Translations under genes and position numbers: made by a program
Assembly: GCA_029783825.1 (NCBI GenBank)
Contig: JAREIK010000751.1
Coordinates: forward strand, 707,607-771,606
Source: Sapria himalayana
Taxonomy: Eukaryota; Streptophyta; Magnoliopsida; Malpighiales; Rafflesiaceae
Direction: 5' to 3'
Length of the DNA stretch: 64,000 nucleotides
Notes under the pieces: generated by a model
Told to the model about the DNA's origin: nothing
The model's input: the letters and a program-made list of their open reading frames with translations, nothing else
Databases searched by the model: none
In this document: piece by piece, positions 57,710 through 64,000 of the stretch
Numbering within the stretch: the first letter of the stretch is position 1
Layout: each line of letters starts with the position of its first letter

Positions 57710-58389
57710 TAAAATTTGATATATAATTTTTTGATCAATATTATAATTGCTAAAATCATTAAACATATACTAATATATTATTATTCTTAATAATTTTCAT
57801 ATTGTTATTAAATTATTCTTTGTTATGTATAATTGATAACTTAATTATAACTATAAAATTATAACTACTAAATAAAGGGGAAAAAATTTTTTAAAAAATG
57901 AAGTGCTTCCATAAACTTCCACAAAGTTTCATCGACTATAGGGAATCCAAAGTAAAAAAAAATTGCAAATTGACCAAAAAATTCGGTCATTATTTTATAT
58001 TACAAAATAATGTTTGAAAAATTAATAAAATAATATTTTAAATAAAATTTATGTATCAAATACTCTTATAAATTAGAAAAAATTAATTGGAGCTTCCCAT
58101 AGGTCGGATGCTCCCATAAAAAAAATACAAAAATAGCAACAATAAGAAAACTATAACATTCTCATTAAGTTGGTGCATATAAGTTTATAACATCATACTT
58201 GGAGGAAAGAAAGGTACGTCAAGGCCTCTTCAAGGTCTACTTAAAAATGTCAATAGCTTTTGCGTGTATTTGATTGTATGTTATAGTAATGATCTTATAA
58301 AAAAATTTTATTGCTTATAAAGAAATAATTCACTTAAGTAATTCGTCCACTCGTTAAACCTCACATTGGAAGCTTATCCCTCACTACCT
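57710..58389. other. AT-rich spacer, nothing recognised
   Basis: No open frame of note and no copy elsewhere in the window. AGCTTCCCATAGGTCGGATG and GTGCTTCCATAAACTTCCAC are the only GC-richer phrases. Confidence 0.5.
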
Positions 58390-59110
58390 TATTATGACCA
58401 TAAATGTTTGTGGCAGAAGTAATTGTTTTTTCTAGCATATGATATAACCAAAGTATTTCATAAGTAACTATCATCATCAAAATAATTATTTACCTTTTGC
58501 TTTTTTGGGAGATAAAGTTTGCTTTTAGAAAAGTGTAAAACATTAGCATTGATCTCATCTTGCCACATGCTGGTGCTCGACTTAAATATGAATACCTAAT
58601 CAACTAAAAGTGTTCATCATCCTTAAAGGAGATCATAAGCTATGGAGATTTCTCCATATACTTGAGTATGCAAAGAACTATGTAAAGTTGAACTTACTGA
58701 GAAAAATCTAGGAAATGATTAATTATAGTAACTATATATTTTATATTTGGTCTGGTGATAGTCACATAATTAATTTTTTATATGATTTTTTTATAAATAG
58801 TAGAGTTAACTAAAGAGGTTGCATCAAAAGTAAAATTAATATTTAGATAAATATGAGCATCTACTAGAGCACAATCTAAGAGATCAATACTTAGAAAAAT
58901 ATTAAGTGCATATCTCCTTCATGATAAAATAATATATTTCATAGAATAAGTAACTTCTATGCCAAGAAAGTATTGAAGTCTCTCAAGGGCCTTTTGCCAA
59001 AAAAGGTTCCCTAAGGTACTTATTAAGGTAAGTAATTTTCAATTTGTCATCTTGCATAATTAGAATGTTATCCAAGTAGATAATTATTCAGATTATCTTG
59101 CTACCAGAGC
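58390..59110 (-). pseudogene. Copia 4 RT/RNase H fragment
   Basis: The minus strand reads IIYLDNILIMQDDK (about 59080-59040), the RT catalytic box with YLDN instead of YVDD. Then LQYFLGIEVTYSMKYIILS, KINYVTITRPNIKYIVTIIN, YSYLSRAPACGK and SQKSKR follow, the end of copia RT and the start of RNase H. It is an isolated fragment between copia 3 and LTR X5, with many stops. Confidence 0.75.
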
Positions 59111-59129
59111 TCCTTCAAAAAAACAAAGA

Positions 59130-61480
59130 AAATCAATAATATATTTGTGTAACTATTATAGTTTTTTTATGATGCTTAATTTTTTATGAATAGCCAATAT
59201 CCCAAAAGCTTGTTAAGTGATAGTCTTTAATTCAATCAATACTATAAGTATATGGGTCATACATGTAATAAATTAGATTTTTATTCATATATTAATTTCA
59301 TAGGAATTGTGTAGGTAATGTGATCAACCAATGATGAGCCAAAAGTTATTCTAGTAAAAAAGGATAAAATTTAATTTTTGATAAGGCTTTTAAAATTCTA
59401 AGATTAGTCCATTTTATTACATATGATGCCTTATCCAAATTATCTAGTTATTATTTTAATTAGTTACATAATGAATGTATGATTATTGAGAAAATACCCT
59501 AGTGCCTATTGGCATATAAGGTAGTTGTCACTTATTGGACCCTCCCTAATAATGATCCTCTCATAATCATCATCTTAGTACTTTACTACCAAAATAACAA
59601 ATTATCTCTACTTGAGTGTAATTCACAAGTCTATACCTTTTAGGCAATTCATCAATTACCCTTGATAATTATTTCATATATACATTGTTATTCTTTGATT
59701 TAATATATTATAAAGATACGAACTAGTATATTATTAAAAGTATTTATACTTCTAGCTTTGTAAGTATCATACTCGCACATTTAGCATGTATTTTATTTAA
59801 ATCTCACCAATAAGAATCATATAATATAGGAAGTAACTTGTAAAACTATCACCATCTTATGAGTCATCTCTACCCATGCATGTCTTATGACTTATTTGTT
59901 ACCATTCACCATGATAACATGCAACGATTATACTAAAGGTAAAATCTTTAGGATAATATTCTATAAAACTTTCACATTAATTAAAAATTAATTCATCTAA
60001 AATATGCATAATAGATTGACTTATAAAAGCATTCATATTTTTAGTTTTGTAAGTACCATATGCATACTTAAATATACCCAAATATCAAGTTTTAACATAT
60101 AAGTTTGTTTTGCACATAACAAAATGAAGCGTTATCACTTCCTTTCTATCATTACGTATAATGTGATTCATGGCTTATATGTCAATACTTACTAAAATGA
60201 CATGCACGAACTTATTAATAATAAATTCCTAATTTCAATTTTAAAAAAACAAAATATCCATAAATAACCAAACCAAAATATAATCCAAACATAAAATTCA
60301 TAAATTAAATATCCATCACATGAAATAACATACACCAATAATAGCACTTAATTTATCCTGATATTGGAAAGAATTTACATGAGATAATTTAAAATATATC
60401 TCGTGAAATTTTGGGTTCTCAAAGATATCTTTTAAGAGTATATAAGAATCAAATCCTAAACCTATAATTCTCATTTGTGCACCTCATATTTTCTCCTAGG
60501 TCGGAATCAAAATTCAAGCTCATTTCTTTAGAGTTTATGTTTATGTTTTGCATCACCTCTTTGCTCATGGGCCTAACCTAGTTTTAAGTGAATTTTTACT
60601 CCCAAACCTTAGCTTTGTCTCTTCTTTTGCATCCTATCTCTTTTTATTTTATTTTCCCAAATTACACTTTTATACTTAAATGTTGGGTATGATTTTCAAG
60701 TGGGAAGTCATGGTATTGAGGAATAATCATGACTTTGATTTTACTTCTATGTAATACAGAGTCACGACAACGAGAATGAATTGTGACTTTAGTTTCTCTC
60801 ATACATTAGATTACTGCTACTTTGTGAATATCCATGACATGTGCATTACTTCTATGTAACATGAAGTTTTAGTGTTAAGAATAGTCATGGCTCATATATT
60901 TTCTCTCTGTAACATGAAGTTATGATGTTAGGTATAGTTGTGGTTCATATATTTTTTTTGTTGTAAACAAATTCATGATATTAGGAATAGTCATGACATA
61001 TAGATTTTCATTTTATAACATGAAGTTGTAGTATTGGGAATGATTATGACTTATGTATTTTCTCTTTATAACCCAATATTTTGGTACTAAGAATGATCTT
61101 GAACTATGTCATTTCTCATAAACAAAAAGTCACAGCCTTGTCGATGGTCATGACTCAAGTAAATACTCTCTAGAACTCTTTATGGCTAAAAGTTAGTACT
61201 AGAGAAAGGTTGCAGCTTTTTTCTTAGTACTCATAGCTCCATAATAAGAAAATCATGGCACTAGGACTGGAAGGTGCTATGACTTTTAGTATCAATAGAG
61301 CATTGGTTGTTGTGATATAAAATTAATATCATAGCTATAAAAATATTATGAACAAATATGGTGACTTTAATAAAAAATATATTGCATAGTAAATAATTGT
61401 GTCAATAAGGTGGTATTATCACGACTTATGAAGATTGCAATGACTATTTATATTGAGTTTCAGCAAAGAATGGATATCAA
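59130..61480 (-). repeat. Family X LTR copy X5
   Basis: Minus-strand order: CATGAC tract (61370-60690), TATA (60675-60665), CCAATATCAGGATAAATTAA (60367-60348), and the AGTAGAGAT / GGTAAT part matching X4 and X6. The last 200 or so bases of the LTR are missing at the 59130 side, about where copy X2 also ends. The upstream edge beyond 61480 is uncertain. Confidence 0.6.
60665..60675 (-). promoter_or_regulatory. LTR TATA box of X5
   Basis: On the minus strand AAGTATAAAAGTG follows CCCAACATTT, the same arrangement as in X4. Confidence 0.45.
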
Positions 61481-62815
61481 AACTGCCATATAAGCTTATG
61501 AAGGTAAGCAAAGTCATAACAAAAGGAATTCTATGATTATACATGACCATTCACTCTTATCCTACTCAACAAATAAACTAAGAATTACATTTCATATAAA
61601 AACCAATCAATTTCATATCTATTCTTCATAATTTGTTAAAAAACTTACACTTAAATAATTATCAAAATAACTAATATTATTTAGTATTTGATATACTAAA
61701 AAAATTTACCCTCAAATAACTGCTTGTCCTTAAGTAATTAATCACTCTCTAAAAAATTCATAACTTTACATCTATCACAAACAATATCAACACATTAATA
61801 TTAAAGTATAATAATAAAAAAATACATATCAATAAAGTGAGGAAGGTCGATCATATAACTTTCTCTTAGGATCCAACACCTTAAGGAAAAAATCTACTTT
61901 GAAGTACTCAAATAGTATCATAAAAGTGGAAGATCTTTGTGAATTTTTCTTATTAGTTGCTATCCAATCCAACATCTTCACAACAATATTATATAATACC
62001 TCTTGATTTTTCCCAATGAAGTTTTGTGAGCCTTCAAAAGATCACATAGCAAATTATAATTATTTATGATCCTCACAACTTTTTATCAATTTCTTAATCC
62101 TCTATTTCTCTTAATAGTATATGTTATCTCTAATTTTTTCATCTCTCATTGCCATTATCTTTTTTCATTCATTGCGATGGACTCGTAATGCCTCTCAAAT
62201 GATCATGAACTACCTATCATCCTAGTCTCAACTCATTCCATCCCTTTTTCCAAGAGTTTATCAATCTTATTTTCAAAATTCGTTTGGCCTTTAAAAGATC
62301 ACATAGATGATGGTATTAAATGCCCAAAATTTTTCTTCGTTTTGGTAGTGACATTATGATGTATCATAGCTTCTAATTTGGGGGTTTGAGCTCTTTCTTA
62401 TGATTAACCATATTCATTTCAGTCATTAGAAATGCTGGTGTAGTACTTTCTATAAGCATGCCCAAGTTAGTTTCTTCAAATCTCATTTCAAGTCGTCTTA
62501 TTCACACTTCTTATCTCAGTAACTTTGTGATTATATTTTCAAATAAAGATATGAAGGTTGGATAATGACTATCAATTGTAATATCTTCATGACACTTAGA
62601 TTTTAGATCTTTATAGCTTACTACATTCTAATAGTAGAACTAATTTAAGTTGCCACTAGATATAAGGAAAAAATCACTACTTTGTAGAACATAAGCTTTA
62701 TCATATTGATAAATTGGGCTATGTATATTCATCTTCTATTAAAAAAGTTCTCTTTTGATATTTATATTTTTTGAATCCTAATTTATTAGCTCAATCTTAG
62801 AGTTCACTTTATTAA
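61481..62815 (-). other. Family X interior remnant or unknown coding-like region
   Basis: It lies downstream of LTR X6 on the minus strand, where gag is expected, but gag motifs are not visible. Long stretches with few stops read RRLEMRFEETNLGMLIESTT (about 62510-62450) and MIHHNVTTKTKKNFGHLIPS (about 62360-62300), then FENKIDKLLEKGME. These are charged, coiled-coil-like sequences of unknown family. It may be a diverged gag linker or an extra reading frame comparable to 8781-10190. Confidence 0.3.
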
Positions 62816-64000
62816 TTTGTATCTAAAAAATATATTAAAAAAGATACAAATAAGTAACAAAAGACAAGCAATGCAAATCAAAATGCACAAATAAGATATT
62901 ATTATCTTAACAACTAAAAAAGAAATATTATATTATAGGATATTCATTTCAACTAAAGTTGACTAACTAAATTAAATAATCCCTGATAATAGTATCAAAA
63001 ACATATTGCAACTTTGTTATGATACTTAATTTTTTAGAATTAAGAAATGTCACAAAAGCCAGTTGGGTGATGGTCTTTTGTCCAACTAGTCTTATAGTAT
63101 ATGGGTCATACAAGCAGTAAATTAGACTTCAATCTAGATATCAATCTCACAAAAATAATGCAGTTAGTTTGATCAACCAATGATAAGTCAACTATTATTC
63201 TAGTCAAAAGAATAAAACTAAATTTTTGGAAAGACTTTTAGATTATAGAGCTGGTTTATTTTATTATACTTGATGATCTATCTATATTGTCTGTTTTGTT
63301 ATTTTGCTTGGTTATTGAATGAATGTAGGATTATTGTGAAAATACATTAGTGTCCCACTAGCATAAAGATAGTTTTTACCTATCTTGTATTCATGTCAAG
63401 TATCTATTTTTAATAAAATAGATATTTGAATTATTAGATAATCTTAGGTCTATTGTTTATCTATTTAAATTTTAATTTATGTGTTGATATTTAAGTTGCT
63501 TGATTTATATTATGTAGGATACTAAATGAATGTTGAGATATTATGAGACAATAATATCTAATGTAATACAAGGTGATTGTCACCATTAATCCCATCATAA
63601 TAGTGATCATCTTATAAATCTCCTTGTTATATCATCACTGAGATAATAATTTATTTCTATTTGAAAGGTATTCAAAATCATGTTAATTTTAGGCAACCAT
63701 GTCAAATATCCTTAATGATTGCTTCATATGATTATTCTTATTATCTAGCCTCAAAAATCATAAATATCAAAGATTCATATGATTAATATGTATTTTTACT
63801 TTTAGCTTCGTAAATACCATATTTATATAAATAATATATGTTTCTCTTAAGTTTTATTTATTGGAACCATACAAGTAAAAGTAACTCATAAAAATAATTA
63901 TCACCTTGTGAGTTATAATATACTCGGATATATCTAAGGGTTTTTCTATCATCCTCCTCCTTGATTATGATACAACTCTCACACTAAAGATTAATTCATT
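62816..64000 (-). repeat. Family X LTR copy X6, cut by window end
   Basis: It aligns with X4 and X5 on the same strand: ACTAAAGTTGACTAACTAAA (62957) with ACTAATGTTGACTAACCAAA (53881), TATGGGTCATACAAGCAG (63099) with TATGGGTCATACATGTA (59254), and CACACTAAAGAT (63979) with CACACTAAAGAT (55352). The TATA and CATGAC tract would lie beyond the window. Confidence 0.6.

Noticed and set aside
1..64000. Host single-copy genes
   Set aside because: I looked for intact or exon-like frames outside the elements on both strands. All frames longer than about 100 codons belong to transposons, and the remaining gaps show only short AT-driven frames. Small exons with introns cannot be excluded without transcript data.

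Overview
The window looks like transposon-packed, gene-poor plant heterochromatin. It is strongly AT-rich, and every recognisable protein relic belongs to a plant transposon lineage: Ty3 chromovirus, Athila/Tat-like Ty3, Ty1/copia, hAT and CACTA. Most of these are broken by stops and frameshifts. I found no intact host gene, rRNA, tRNA or CRISPR array. An angiosperm nuclear genome is the only reading that fits; the species cannot be told from the sequence.

1-20.1 kb is one old Athila/Tat-like Ty3 retrotransposon ('family X', LTR about 2.4 kb) carrying two younger insertions. A 4.0-kb hAT transposon (1295-5320) splits its gag and itself contains a 583-bp non-autonomous hAT relative. A 7.2-kb Ty3 chromovirus (11559-18795, 5-bp target duplication CTATA) splits its 3' LTR. 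A minus-strand SINE with target duplications lies at 20734-20963.

21.5-26.9 kb is a 5.4-kb Ty1/copia element with recognisable LTRs, itself invaded by a CATGCC-rich hAT-type element. 26.9-30.2 kb is AT-rich and largely unassignable. 30.2-34.7 kb is a second copia element with short LTRs (about 182 bp). 35.2-41.0 kb is a solo-like LTR of family X split by a second copy of the same hAT family (35498-38828).

41.6-43.0 kb is the 3' part of a different hAT element. It abuts a 5.9-kb satellite array (42963-48877, about 24 monomers of about 247 bp). On its right side the array is cut by the 5' end of a CACTA transposon (48878 to about 53.06 kb) with TNP2 transposase relics.

53.1-64 kb holds minus-strand relics: family X gag plus LTR (interrupted by a GC-rich hAT MITE at 54440-54992), a copia LTR with leader, a copia RT/RNase H fragment, and two further family X LTRs.

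The genes form no cooperating pathway; the logic is nesting. Family X copies are the oldest substrate, and hAT, MITE and chromovirus elements inserted into them. Because several diverged copies of family X are present, the pre-insertion state of three insertions can be read from a paralogue inside this same window. All coordinates of degenerate elements were judged by eye and are approximate unless a target duplication fixes them.
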